A stretch of DNA of 9,215 nucleotides from Clostridium sp. CAG:921 (GTDB lineage: Bacteria; Bacillota; Clostridia; TANB77; CAG-465). The translations under genes and the position numbers were made by a program. The notes beneath the pieces were generated by a model that saw only the letters and a list, made by a program, of their open reading frames with translations, had not been told where the DNA came from and made no database searches. Below are positions 1 through 7,761 of the stretch, piece by piece (positions within the stretch are counted from its first letter, which is position 1; the number at the start of each line of letters is the position of its first letter). The DNA lies in contig HF991964.1 in assembly GCA_000433135.1 (NCBI GenBank), positions 7,140-16,354 of the forward strand, written 5' to 3'.

Positions 1-166
1 TACAAAATATTACCCGGTAATCAGTCCCTCTTAACACAGCAAAAAAATTTTTGTATTTTACAACAATTTCTTCATTGCAAAATAAACTATCAGCCAAATA
101 CTCCTTGTGATCCACATAAGCGTACTTAACACAAAAAATTCCATTTTCTTTAAAAAAGTTTTTCAT
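1..166 (-). CDS. N-terminal part of an unrecognised protein, cut by the window edge
   Basis: The ATG at 166-164 opens a frame that stays open for 55 codons to the left edge, so only the amino terminus is visible (MKNFFKENGIFCVKYAYVDH...). The start is supported by an AAGGA Shine-Dalgarno seven bases upstream and by a consensus sigma-A promoter about 70 bases further up. The visible part has no signal peptide and no membrane segment. It alternates charged and aromatic/hydrophobic residues, ending in a stretch (EEIVVKYKNFFAVLRGTDYR) that reads like beta strands. I do not recognise the family. It is separated from the upstream dehydrogenase gene by a terminator and its own promoter, so it is an independent transcription unit. 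That it is a real gene is fairly safe; its function is unknown. Confidence 0.72.
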   Translation of the reverse strand, partial: MKNFFKENGIFCVKYAYVDHKEYLADSLFCNEEIVVKYKNFFAVLRGTDYRVIFC

Positions 167-241
167 GAGGATATCCTTTCTTATTACAACATTCATGTTT
201 GTTCAATAGACCAACAATTCATTTTTTTAACTATGCTAAAT

Positions 242-270
242 AGTATATCACATTTAAAATTTTATGTCAA
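242..270 (-). promoter_or_regulatory. Sigma-A promoter of the leftmost partial gene
   Basis: On the minus strand, TTGACA (270-265) and TATACT (247-242) are separated by 17 bases, a near-perfect housekeeping promoter. Transcription would start near 235, leaving a leader of about 69 bases before the ATG at 166. The leader holds a weak TTGTT/AACAA inverted repeat but no clear riboswitch or attenuator. Confidence 0.8.
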
Positions 271-392
271 CTTTTTTAGTAGAATTATGCAAACTTTTAT
301 CATACTTGTGTCCATTTTTTTAAGCTAGTATAATCATATACTTTAATATAGACATAAAATTTCATTTCCAATTTAATTTATATTCTAGTCTT

Positions 393-428
393 AAAAAATG
401 TGATATCAAAACTGACATCACATTTTTT
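393..428 (-). terminator. Rho-independent terminator after the 2,4-diaminopentanoate dehydrogenase gene
   Basis: The arms 428-413 and 408-393 pair over 16 positions with a single G-U wobble, around a four-base loop. The outer six A-T pairs supply a T-run on the minus strand. It begins three bases after the stop codon. The flanks are symmetrical, so the hairpin could in principle work from either side, but no plus-strand gene is present. Confidence 0.85.
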
Positions 429-431
429 TGT

Positions 432-1511
432 TTACTTATCTAGATATTCATCTAATGATTTTGTTCTATAATCAAGTACAGGCATTTCCTCAGTTGGTAC
501 AAATCCTGGTCTTGCATTAATGACATCAGGAATTCTATTTACAATAGTAGCACAAGTAAGTTCAACTGTTGAAGGTTTATTAATTACAACTGTTGTATCA
601 GGTTCACCATAAATAGTCCATTCATTTTTATCAAAATCTTCTGGAGCATAAACCTTTCCTATACATTGTGTTTCAAGTGTAATTCCTTGTTTTGTTGTAG
701 TAGTTACAACTGCAGACATACCAGTAGCATCACCAGCTTTTACCGTCATTCCAAGAGTTGAAGACTCTAAATCAGTTGTATGAGTTGTTGGAACTGTTTT
801 TTGAGTTTGATGAGTTATCTCAAGACCAAGTCTTGCTGCTAACCATCCATTTACATTCCACATATATGAAGGTAAATAATCACCACTTTCTATTACTTTT
901 TGCCTTTGTTCATCTGTAACTCTATCTACAGATGCAACTTCCTTATCAAAATCTTCTAAGCTAAGACCTGCACCATGGGCTTTTGCAAGTGCAATTCCAT
1001 AATCTTCAACATTATAACTAGAGCTACCAACAATTTTTGTAATGTTATGAGTACTTCCAGCAATTGTAGCAATCAAATTTCCCCAATATATATCCTGGTA
1101 TCCTGCACCAGTTAAAGTACATCCAGATTCCTTTGCCATTTCATCTAACTTTTTGGTTAAAGTTGGATTAGAATTCATTGGGAAAAATGCTTCCTCACAA
1201 GTAGAAATTGCATTTATACCCAGCTTTGCACATACTTCAAAAGCTGAATAAACATCTTTAAATAAGCTCATTGTTGTAATAATACAAATATCAGGTTTAA
1301 CTTTTCTTAAAACCTCTTCTGCCTCTTTAACATCAGAAATCACAACGCCTTTATAATCTCCACCTATTAGAGTTGAAATGTCCTTTCCAATTTTATTTTG
1401 ATCAATATCAAAAGCTGCAACAATTTCTGCTCCTTTTTCATATACATACCTCATAGTATACACTGACATTTTTCCACATCCATACTGCGCTACTCTTATT
1501 TTTTCACTCAT
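432..1511 (-). CDS. ord: 2,4-diaminopentanoate dehydrogenase (Ord-like)
   Basis: 359-aa cytosolic NAD(P)-dependent dehydrogenase. In characterised clostridia, Ord oxidatively deaminates 2,4-diaminopentanoate to 2-amino-4-oxopentanoate and ammonia in the oxidative branch of ornithine fermentation. What I see is an N-terminal Rossmann fold (IRVAQYGCGKMS, then the strand-turn VAAFDID at about residues 33-39) and the family-typical STCEEAFFP and GAGYQDIYWGN segments near the middle. Length is about that of the family (around 350). I chose the ATG at 1511 over an upstream in-frame ATG at 1571 because AGGAGG lies nine bases before it, and the upstream start falls next to the -10 box. In known ornithine degraders ord sits in a cluster with ortA/ortB and oraS/oraE; here it stands alone with its own promoter and terminator. 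The exact substrate of this stand-alone copy is therefore less certain than the family. Confidence 0.88.
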   Translation of the reverse strand: MSEKIRVAQYGCGKMSVYTMRYVYEKGAEIVAAFDIDQNKIGKDISTLIGGDYKGVVISDVKEAEEVLRKVKPDICIITTMSLFKDVYSAFEVCAKLGINAISTCEEAFFPMNSNPTLTKKLDEMAKESGCTLTGAGYQDIYWGNLIATIAGSTHNITKIVGSSSYNVEDYGIALAKAHGAGLSLEDFDKEVASVDRVTDEQRQKVIESGDYLPSYMWNVNGWLAARLGLEITHQTQKTVPTTHTTDLESSTLGMTVKAGDATGMSAVVTTTTKQGITLETQCIGKVYAPEDFDKNEWTIYGEPDTTVVINKPSTVELTCATIVNRIPDVINARPGFVPTEEMPVLDYRTKSLDEYLDK

Positions 1512-1561
1512 AAAATCATACCTCCTACTTACACTCTTATAACTTATATAAGATACTTTAT

Positions 1562-1590
1562 ATTCTATCATGAAGAATTTATTTTAACAA
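1562..1590 (-). promoter_or_regulatory. Sigma-A promoter of the dehydrogenase gene
   Basis: TTGTTA (1590-1585) and TAGAAT (1567-1562) are 17 bases apart on the minus strand. Transcription would begin near 1555, giving a leader of about 44 bases with an AGGAGG at 1526-1521. The leader also contains the short palindrome CTTATATAAG, which I cannot assign to a regulator. Confidence 0.65.
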
Positions 1591-1645
1591 TATTTTTAAC
1601 AAATATTTCACAAATATACTATAACAACTATAAAAAATAAAAATT

Positions 1646-3532
1646 TTATCCAGAATATCCTCCACCAGAATTACTTCCAGTTGCTGTAGAAATAACAGTT
1701 GAAATATTTGAAAAACTGTATCCAAAAATTAAATATTTATACTTAGCTAATACTTCAAACAAGCTGTTATCATCTATTCTAACGCTTTCATTAAATTCAT
1801 TTTCTTTAGCTAAGTCTTTTATTATCTTTTTTGAAAATCCTTGTAATAAATTAAATATGCAAGCAAATTCAAGCAAATCCAATAATTGATTTATATCAGA
1901 AAAATCTATTTTTTGATCAACAATCGGATAATTAGTTATATATTTTTTTAATTTTTGCATTTCATTATAATCATCAATATACTCTTTTTTTATAACTTCT
2001 ATATTCATAAATGGAAGTAATAAAATTATATATCCTAGTAAGAAAAATCCAGATAAAGTAACTGCAACAATATTATTTTCTAGTGTAAGTGGTGAAACTA
2101 TAAAAGTATTAATTAAAGTTATACAAGTAACTATAAATGTCGATATAATAATATATATTTTTATATTTTTATTGCTATTTTTATTATACATTTTCTTCTT
2201 TAATTCTTCATCAATTAAAGAGCATTCTTTTGCAAATTCTTTAACAAGCTTATAATTTTTAGAGATTTCTTTTAAAGTTTCTTTTAAAAATATTTTTCTG
2301 TGCTCAAGATTTTCAATTTTATCAGATTTTACAATACCATTAAATAAATAATTTATAACAAGAATCTGATATCTATCTAATTTTGAAAAATCAGTACTGG
2401 CTTTTAAAGATATAAAAAACTCAAAAGAATCTTTAACATTTTTTACCTCAAGATTATTTTTTATAGTTTCCATACTTATATATCCAAGTTTTTCAAGTTC
2501 TATTAAAGTAGCTCCAAAAGCAGTAGTTTCAAGGCAAGACTTACCACATAAATTATTATACTCTAACAGTCTATGTTTATTTAAAATTACATTTTCGGCT
2601 TTAATATCTTTTTCTTTTCCATTATTTTTTTTATTTATTATTATTATAATTAAAGATATATATGATATTACCATATATATATCACATAGGTAATATATTG
2701 TTTTACTTATTATGTATCTATCTTTCTTCTTATCAATCTTATTTTCAGACTCCATCATTTGCTTTAAATCATAATCTTTTAGTACAGAAAAATCTAGCTT
2801 ACTTGGTAAATTACCCTTTAATACTATCTTTGCATCTACAGCACTTTGTAGACCTAAATTATATATTTTAAAATTTGCTACATTTCCTTCATACTGAATT
2901 TCAGACACTTTACAATAACTATGTGGATATACCCTAAATATTTCGATATCTTGTACTTCATCTTCAAGTTTTATCCTCACATCAATTTTATTGACATCTG
3001 TTTTTAAGTTTTTAGCTATAAAATTAATACCAACAACACAAGCATTTTTATATTTTACAGCCAAATTTTTAAGTTCATACTCATACATTATGTATTTTTT
3101 TGTATTGCTATTAGCATGCAAATATAGTTCTATATTACAAATATCATCTTGAATACTTTTTAAATACAGTTCTTTTTTTTCATTTTTGCTATCTAAAATT
3201 TCATGTATTTCGACATAATTTATACCATCATCTGACATAAAAATTTTAAGGTTTTGAATCTCTGATTTTTTTAAATCATTTACAAACTCCTCATTCATTA
3301 ATGACGAACCATTTAAAGAAAGAAGTATATCTTTATTTATGTTTAATACCCTCTCTTTAAATGAATATTCAATTTTTTCTGTTACCTTCACATTTCCATC
3401 ATCTTTTATAACAAAGTCTATGCTATAATCTTCTATTGTATAAGAAGAAATAGCATAGATCTTATCACTAAAATACACAAATGAAAGAAAAGCTACTATA
3501 ATAACCAACATATAACGTAATTTTTTTTCCAT
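1646..3532 (-). CDS. DUF2207-type predicted membrane protein
   Basis: 628 aa. Layout: signal peptide (residues about 5-27, ending IYA); an extracytoplasmic domain (about 30-245) opening with SYTIEDYSIDFVIKDDGNVKVTEKI read in two parts, the typical DUF2207 start; a transmembrane helix (about 278-299); a cytosolic segment with a winged-helix-like stretch (TTAFGATLIELEKLGYIS, 336-353); two more helices (457-479 and 487-509); and a cytosolic tail ending in a short Gly/Ser-rich end (GSNSGGGYSG). Members of this family usually end in a longer glycine-rich tail, so this one is reduced. Function of the family is not established; a surface or envelope role is only suggested by topology. It follows a small membrane-protein gene by 17 bases and is probably the last gene of the tex operon. 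The ribosome binding site is weak (GGGA ten bases before the ATG), suggesting dependence on upstream translation. I see no clear terminator after it. Confidence 0.85.
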   Translation of the reverse strand: MEKKLRYMLVIIVAFLSFVYFSDKIYAISSYTIEDYSIDFVIKDDGNVKVTEKIEYSFKERVLNINKDILLSLNGSSLMNEEFVNDLKKSEIQNLKIFMSDDGINYVEIHEILDSKNEKKELYLKSIQDDICNIELYLHANSNTKKYIMYEYELKNLAVKYKNACVVGINFIAKNLKTDVNKIDVRIKLEDEVQDIEIFRVYPHSYCKVSEIQYEGNVANFKIYNLGLQSAVDAKIVLKGNLPSKLDFSVLKDYDLKQMMESENKIDKKKDRYIISKTIYYLCDIYMVISYISLIIIIINKKNNGKEKDIKAENVILNKHRLLEYNNLCGKSCLETTAFGATLIELEKLGYISMETIKNNLEVKNVKDSFEFFISLKASTDFSKLDRYQILVINYLFNGIVKSDKIENLEHRKIFLKETLKEISKNYKLVKEFAKECSLIDEELKKKMYNKNSNKNIKIYIIISTFIVTCITLINTFIVSPLTLENNIVAVTLSGFFLLGYIILLLPFMNIEVIKKEYIDDYNEMQKLKKYITNYPIVDQKIDFSDINQLLDLLEFACIFNLLQGFSKKIIKDLAKENEFNESVRIDDNSLFEVLAKYKYLIFGYSFSNISTVISTATGSNSGGGYSG

Positions 3533-3549
3533 TTTTCACATATCCCATA

Positions 3550-4050
3550 TTATTCATAAACATATATTTTTACTGGTGTAATCGTTGGACTCTTATCATC
3601 CAATTTACTTTCTTTGCAGTATACTGTAACAGTATCTCCTACTGCTATTTCATCAATACTAATTTTTGTTTTTACTCCGTTTTTTACTCTATACACCTTA
3701 GTTTTACTACTTATTTTTACATTAACAAGTCCAGAAAAATCATCAGAAATATTTGACTTTAAAATATTTGACTTTTGATAAGTAATTTGAATTTTATTAA
3801 TTGTTGTACTAACAATATCCACTCGTCCTACGACTCGATTAGATGAGGTTTCTTCGCTAGTCATGCTTACTTCATGTTTATCTATATAACTCATTACCAT
3901 AAATATCATTCCGACTACAAATCCTATAATTAATATTTTCTTTATAATATTTGGCATTGAGATAAACTTAAAAAGTAAGTTTAATAAAACAAAACTCATA
4001 ACAAATATTCCAAACATCATAAGTATTTCAGGATCAATTAATTCTTCCAT
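3550..4050 (-). CDS. Small two-helix membrane protein with extracytoplasmic beta domain (paralogue B)
   Basis: 166 aa with two transmembrane helices (about 9-28 and 37-54), then a soluble part (about 70-166) rich in predicted beta strands: VVGRVDIV, VNVKISSKTKVYRV, DEIAVGDTVTVYC and ITPVKIYVYE. The pattern, in which a 'G-V' strand is followed by 'V-V-I-x-x-x-T-K-V' and 'I-A-V-G-D-T-V-T-V', resembles small OB-fold-like extracytoplasmic domains such as DUF5666, but I cannot confirm a family. The N terminus is probably outside, with a short inside loop and the domain outside. It shares layout and several aligned motifs with the gene just upstream, so the two look like a diverged tandem duplication. 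Start choice is supported by AAGGTGGTGG six bases before the ATG. It lies 14 bases after its paralogue and 17 bases before the DUF2207 gene. Function unknown. Confidence 0.8.
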   Translation of the reverse strand: MEELIDPEILMMFGIFVMSFVLLNLLFKFISMPNIIKKILIIGFVVGMIFMVMSYIDKHEVSMTSEETSSNRVVGRVDIVSTTINKIQITYQKSNILKSNISDDFSGLVNVKISSKTKVYRVKNGVKTKISIDEIAVGDTVTVYCKESKLDDKSPTITPVKIYVYE

Positions 4051-4064
4051 ATTATTCCACCACC

Positions 4065-4532
4065 TTATTTTACGACAATCTTTATTGCCGTTATTATATC
4101 ATGACTCTTATCATATGAACAGGTTACTTCTACTTTATTAGTAGGAATTATTTCTTTCATACTAATTCTGACTAAATTTGAAGAGTCCTTTTGCGCGAAA
4201 AAAGCAGTCGTATCATTTACTTTTAATTTTACGTTTCCTTTTATTTTATCATTAGTAGTTGAAGTAACATAAATAATGATAGTGTCACCATTTAAGCTTT
4301 GTACCTTTCCAGATATACTATATTTTTCAACGTTTACATACTCAAACTCATTATTAGCAACACTATATATTGCAGCTAATGCAATTATCACAAGAATGGT
4401 TATTATAATCGACATAAATACAAGTTTTATTGTTGATGAAAGTTTAAACAACTTTCTAAATATTACAAAAAATACACATACCAACACTAGTGCTATTATA
4501 GTTAAATACACTATTAAATTACTATCTGGCAT
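4065..4532 (-). CDS. Small two-helix membrane protein with extracytoplasmic beta domain (paralogue A)
   Basis: 155 aa. Two transmembrane helices (about 6-24 and 36-58) are separated by a short basic loop (FRKLFKLSSTIK), which places the loop inside and the C-terminal domain (about 66-155) outside. The domain is beta-rich: ISGKVQSLNGDTIIIYV, GNVKLKVNDTTAFFAQ, RISMKEIIPTNKVEVTC and ITAIKIVVK. These segments line up one for one with the neighbour at 3550-4050 (G-V strand, V-K-V/I strand with a T, S-x-x-E/D-I, V-x-V-x-C, I-T-x-x-K-I-x-V). The ATG is 11 bases after the tex stop and is preceded by GGTGAT, so it is probably translated from the tex message. No catalytic or binding motif is visible; I cannot name a function. 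Confidence 0.78.
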   Translation of the reverse strand: MPDSNLIVYLTIIALVLVCVFFVIFRKLFKLSSTIKLVFMSIIITILVIIALAAIYSVANNEFEYVNVEKYSISGKVQSLNGDTIIIYVTSTTNDKIKGNVKLKVNDTTAFFAQKDSSNLVRISMKEIIPTNKVEVTCSYDKSHDIITAIKIVVK

Positions 4533-4543
4533 AACATCACCAT

Positions 4544-6695
4544 TTAATTTAAACCTTTCATGCTAAGGCTTACCTTCTTTTTAGCCTCATCTATTCCAAT
4601 TACTTTTACATTCACAATATCTCCAACAGATACTTCTTCCATAGGGTCCCTTACAAACTTATCACTAAGCTCTGATATGTGAACAAGACCATCACCTTTT
4701 ATTCCAATATCAACAAATGCGCCAAAATTTGTTACATTTCTAACGGTTCCAGTAAGTTGCATTCCTTCTTTTAAATCTTCAAATTTTAATACATCACTTT
4801 TTAAAATTGGTTTTGGCATTTCATCTCTTGGATCACGACCAGGTTTTTTTAATTCTTCTATTATATCTTTTAGTGTTGGTTTGCCTACTTCTAGTTTATT
4901 TGCTTCAAACTCCACATTGATATTATCAAGTTTTCCTCTTATACTATCTAAATCATCTTTACTCATATTCTTCAAACTATAGCCTATGTCTTCTATAAGC
5001 TTAGTAGCAATCTCATAAGACTCTGGATGAACCATTGTCATATCTAATATATTTTTAGACTCTGGTACCTTTAAAAATCCTGCACATTGAACAAATGCTG
5101 TTTTACCAAGTTTTGGAACTTTCATAAGTTCCTTTCTTGACGTAAACTTTCCATTTTCTTCTCTATATTTTACAATATTTTCTGATACTGTTGAATTTAT
5201 TCCTGATACATAAGATAGAAGTGACGGTGTTGCTGTATTTACATCTACTCCAACCTTATTTACAGCATCTTCTACCACACCAGTTAAAGTCATATCTAAT
5301 CTTTTTTGATTTACATCATGCTGATACTGCCCAACACCAATACTCTTAGGTTCAATCTTTACAAGTTCTGCCATTGGATCTTGTAATCTTCGCGCTATTG
5401 AAATAGCCCCTCTTATAGAAACATTTATATCAGGATATTCCTTTGTTGCAAGCTTTGATGCTGAATAAACAGACGCTCCTGCTTCACTTACTATCGTATA
5501 ATATACTTTATTTTTTGCTTTTTTTATCAAATCAGCAACAAATTTTTCTGATTCACGAGAAGCTGTTCCATTTCCAATTGCTATCATTTGTACATTATAC
5601 TTGTCTATAAGTTCTAATAATTTCTTTGTTGCACCTTCCACATCATTTTGAGGTTCTGTTGGATACACAGTCGTATAGTCAAGCAATTTACCTGTTTCAT
5701 CAATTATAGCAATTTTGCATCCTGTTCTGTATGCTGGATCAAATCCCATTACGACCATATCTTTTAGCGGAGCTGCCATAAGTAAATTTTTTACATTTAC
5801 TCCAAAAACCTTTATAGCTTGTTCTGAAGCTTCTTCAAATTTATCAGCCCATATTTCTCTTTCTATAGATGGTTTTATAAGACGTTTATATGAATCTTTT
5901 ATAGTCTCTACAATTTCTTCTTTAAATATCGTATCTGATAAAATTATTTTACTCTCTAAAAAATCATATATTTTCTCTTCATCTACTTCAAATTTTATCT
6001 TTAGTGCCCCTTCCTTTTCACCTCTATTTATGGCAAGTAATCTATGTGATGGAATTTTGCTTATGTTCTCACTAAAGTTATAATACATATCGTATGTAGA
6101 TTTTTCATCTTTATTAGTTGCAGTAGTAACTATTTTTCCAGTAGTATATGAAATTCTTCTAATATTTTTTCTATAATAAGCATTATCAGATATATCTTCT
6201 GCAATTATATCACATGCATATGAAATTGCATCACTTGAAGATTTTACTTTTTCATTTAAAAATTTCTTAGTTATTTCTTCTTTATCTCCGCATTTTTATA
6301 TTTTGCTTTATTATAATTTTTGCAAGTTCTCCTAAGCCAAGTTCTTTTGCAATAGTAGCTCTTGTTCTCTTTTTTGGTTTAAAAGGCCTATAGATATCTT
6401 CTACTTCAGTCAAAATAGTCGCGCTACTTACCTTATTTTTTATATCTTCAGTTAAATTTCCAGTTTCATCTATTAATCTTATTACTTCCTCTTTTCTTTG
6501 CTCTAAATTTCTTAAATAAATAAGTCTATCATTTAAATTTCTTAGCAATTCATCATCGAGGTTGCCTGTTACTTCTTTTCTATATCTAGCAATAAATGGT
6601 ATAGTATTTCCTTCATCAATAAGTGAAATTGTATTTTTAACTTGATTATTCTTAATTGCAAATTCATTTGCCAATTGTTCAATTATTTTTTCCAT
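4544..6695 (-). pseudogene. tex: tex, S1-domain RNA-binding transcription accessory protein, interrupted by a frameshift
   Basis: Tex is a conserved cytosolic nucleic-acid-binding protein implicated in transcription and RNA metabolism. The N-terminal piece (6695 to stop 6282) and the C-terminal piece (in frame from about 6296 to stop 4544) give a 716-residue product of normal Tex length if one base is skipped in the A5 run at 6297-6293. Joined numbering: N-terminal helical region with IPFIARYRKEVTG and EDIYRPFKPKKRTRA; YqgF/RNase H-like domain about 313-412 (VMGFDPAYRTG); helix-hairpin-helix region about 482-547; S1 domain about 639-714 (GTVRNVTNFGAFVDIG). Homology is continuous across the break (KQNIK then CGDKEEITKKF, then DIIAEDISDNAYYRK). 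The stretch 6292-6089 is coding but has no ATG start. I prefer the ATG at 6695, with GAGG nine bases upstream, to that at 6704, which abuts the Shine-Dalgarno. A sequencing or assembly error, a real mutation, or frameshifting are all possible; the first two are likelier. Confidence 0.88.
6293..6297 (-). other. Frame break in tex at an A5 run
   Basis: On the minus strand the N-terminal frame reads AAA ATG CGG AGA TAA here. Removing one A gives AAA TGC GGA GAT AAA GAA and joins the downstream Tex frame, which runs without a stop to 4544. A one-base gain in an A run is the simplest account. Upstream of this point the downstream frame meets a TAA almost at once (three bases before the A-run shift), so the junction is pinned to within a few codons. 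Confidence 0.85.
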
Positions 6696-6723
6696 TTCTT
6701 TCATCCTCTCAACGCATACATAA

Positions 6724-6752
6724 ATTATATATCAAATACTTTAAATAATCAA
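6724..6752 (-). promoter_or_regulatory. Sigma-A promoter of the tex operon
   Basis: TTGATT (6752-6747) and TATAAT (6729-6724) are 17 bases apart on the minus strand. Transcription would start near 6717, about 22 bases before the preferred tex ATG at 6695. It lies just downstream of a strong terminator, so tex begins a new transcription unit that probably includes the next three genes. Confidence 0.75.
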
Positions 6753-6778
6753 GAATTATTTATACTTAAAGTTTGCAC

Positions 6779-6836
6779 AAAAAAAGTAACAAGTACTTAT
6801 GATTTTCTTATAAATCACATTGACTTATTACTTTTT
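6779..6836 (-). terminator. Rho-independent terminator after the 78-aa gene
   Basis: The arms 6836-6823 and 6794-6781 pair over 14 positions with one G-U wobble, and a smaller six-pair stem (TGATTT/AAATCA) sits inside the 28-base loop. The hairpin is followed by seven Ts on the minus strand (6785-6779). The stem is AT-rich but long. It separates the 78-aa gene from tex. Confidence 0.78.
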
Positions 6837-6843
6837 AAATTAA

Positions 6844-7080
6844 TTAAATTTTTAAAGACAATACATCACTCTCATTTAAAAGTTTAATACTTGCCTTATA
6901 CGCAATCTCGTATATTACATTTAACATTGGTTCTTTTTTATGTTCAGAAATTTTTTTTACACACCAATAAAGTTTTTCAACCTGCTTTTGAATTTCTAGT
7001 GGTAAAGATCTAGGATCATATCCACCATAAAAAATAGCTGCTAAATTCATTTTTACAATCCATTCATCTTTATTATACAT
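6844..7080 (-). CDS. Small protein of unknown function, 78 aa
   Basis: A free-standing gene with every expression signal in place: an extended -10 promoter, AAGGAGG seven bases before the ATG at 7080, and a hairpin terminator just after the stop. The protein (MYNKDEWIVKMNLAAIFYGG...) has no signal peptide, no membrane helix and no Cys motif. Residues about 28-75 look mostly helical (LEIQKQVEKLYWCVKKI; LNVIYEIAYKASIKLL), after a short GGYDPRSLP turn. I do not recognise the family. A small cytosolic helical protein, perhaps binding a partner, is as far as the sequence goes. The full set of signals makes it very likely a real gene. Confidence 0.8.
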   Translation of the reverse strand: MYNKDEWIVKMNLAAIFYGGYDPRSLPLEIQKQVEKLYWCVKKISEHKKEPMLNVIYEIAYKASIKLLNESDVLSLKI

Positions 7081-7127
7081 ATACTATCCTCCTTAAAAAT
7101 TTTTTTAGAATTTATTTTTTTCACGAA

Positions 7128-7156
7128 ATTATACCACTTAATAATCAAAAAGTAAA
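7128..7156 (-). promoter_or_regulatory. Extended -10 promoter of the 78-aa gene
   Basis: On the minus strand TATAAT (7133-7128) is preceded by TGG, making an extended -10. A weaker TTTACT -35 (7156-7151) lies 17 bases upstream. The leader is about 40 bases and ends in an excellent AAGGAGG (7094-7088). Confidence 0.75.
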
Positions 7157-7176
7157 TATTGTATTTATATTTTAAT

Positions 7177-7214
7177 AAAAAAAGAGCCTGAAACTTCAAA
7201 TTAAAGTTTCAAGC
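7177..7214 (-). terminator. Rho-independent terminator after rubrerythrin
   Basis: The arms 7214-7204 and 7196-7186 pair over 11 positions with one G-U wobble around a seven-base loop, followed by CTC-free T-rich sequence ending in seven Ts (7183-7177, after a TC at 7185-7184). It begins seven bases after the stop codon and ends the perR-rubrerythrin unit. Confidence 0.88.
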
Positions 7215-7221
7215 TATAATT

Positions 7222-7761
7222 TTAATAATTTTCTGCTTTTATTTCAAAATATGCTTTTGGATGTGAACATACAGGACATATTGCTGGTGCTGAAGTTCCA
7301 ATATGTATGTGACCACAATTTCTACATTTCCACATTTTTACCTCACCACAATCAAAAACCTTTCCTTCTTCCATATTTGCTATTAATTTCTTATATCTTT
7401 CTTCATGCTCTTTTTCAATTTTACCAACAGCATCAAATAAATATGCTATTCTATCAAAGCCCTCTTCCTTTGCTATTTTTGAAAATTCAGCATACATATC
7501 AGTCCATTCATAGTTTTCACCTTCTGCAGCAGATTTCAAATTTTCAATTGTAGATGGAATATCTCCACCATGAAGTTCCTTAAACCACATTTTTGCATGT
7601 TCTTTTTCATTATCAGCTGTTTCTGTAAAAATAGCTGCAATTTGTTCATATCCTTCCTTCTTAGCTTTAGACGCAAAATATGTATATTTATTTCTTGCTT
7701 GTGATTCACCTGCAAAAGCAGCTAATAAATTTGCTTCTGTTTTTGATCCTTTTAATTCCAT
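7222..7761 (-). CDS. rbr: Rubrerythrin, translatable from an internal start
   Basis: 179-aa non-haem iron protein that in anaerobes reduces hydrogen peroxide to water using electrons passed through its rubredoxin site. The ferritin-like di-iron domain fills about residues 1-140: Glu19 ([10 protein letters not shown]), Glu52 and His55 (DNEKEHAK), and Glu116 and His119 ([10 protein letters not shown]) are visible. The C-terminal rubredoxin-like domain has C146xxC149 and C162xxC165 ([23 protein letters not shown]). Full length equals that of free-standing clostridial rubrerythrins. The ATG at 7761 has AGGGAGG eight bases upstream, the strongest Shine-Dalgarno in this unit, so rubrerythrin alone is very likely made even though the upstream perR frame reads straight into it. 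It is co-transcribed with the regulator and ends at a strong terminator, so expression should rise under peroxide stress. Confidence 0.92.
   Translation of the reverse strand: MELKGSKTEANLLAAFAGESQARNKYTYFASKAKKEGYEQIAAIFTETADNEKEHAKMWFKELHGGDIPSTIENLKSAAEGENYEWTDMYAEFSKIAKEEGFDRIAYLFDAVGKIEKEHEERYKKLIANMEEGKVFDCGEVKMWKCRNCGHIHIGTSAPAICPVCSHPKAYFEIKAENY

Noticed and set aside
205..235. Short leader frame (MNCWSIEQT) before the leftmost gene
   Set aside because: It has no Shine-Dalgarno sequence and no attenuator-like hairpin; nine codons are expected by chance.
107..328. Plus-strand open frame of 73 codons
   Set aside because: It overlaps the promoter, leader and start of the minus-strand partial gene, has no ribosome binding site and encodes a low-complexity Phe/Ile-rich sequence typical of AT-rich antisense.
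1572..1645. Possible terminator after the DUF2207 gene
   Set aside because: There are T-runs and short A/T self-complementary stretches, but no stem with a usable loop and any G-C pairs.
4276..4566. Plus-strand open frame of 96 codons
   Set aside because: It is antisense to paralogue A and the tex end, both well supported by signals and protein features; its product looks like a reverse image of membrane helices.
6089..6281. Gap between the two tex pieces as an intergenic region or a second tex-like gene with its own start
   Set aside because: The sequence is in-frame Tex coding (DIIAEDISDNAYYRK...) without promoter, ribosome binding site or ATG, so it is interior coding sequence and not a spacer.
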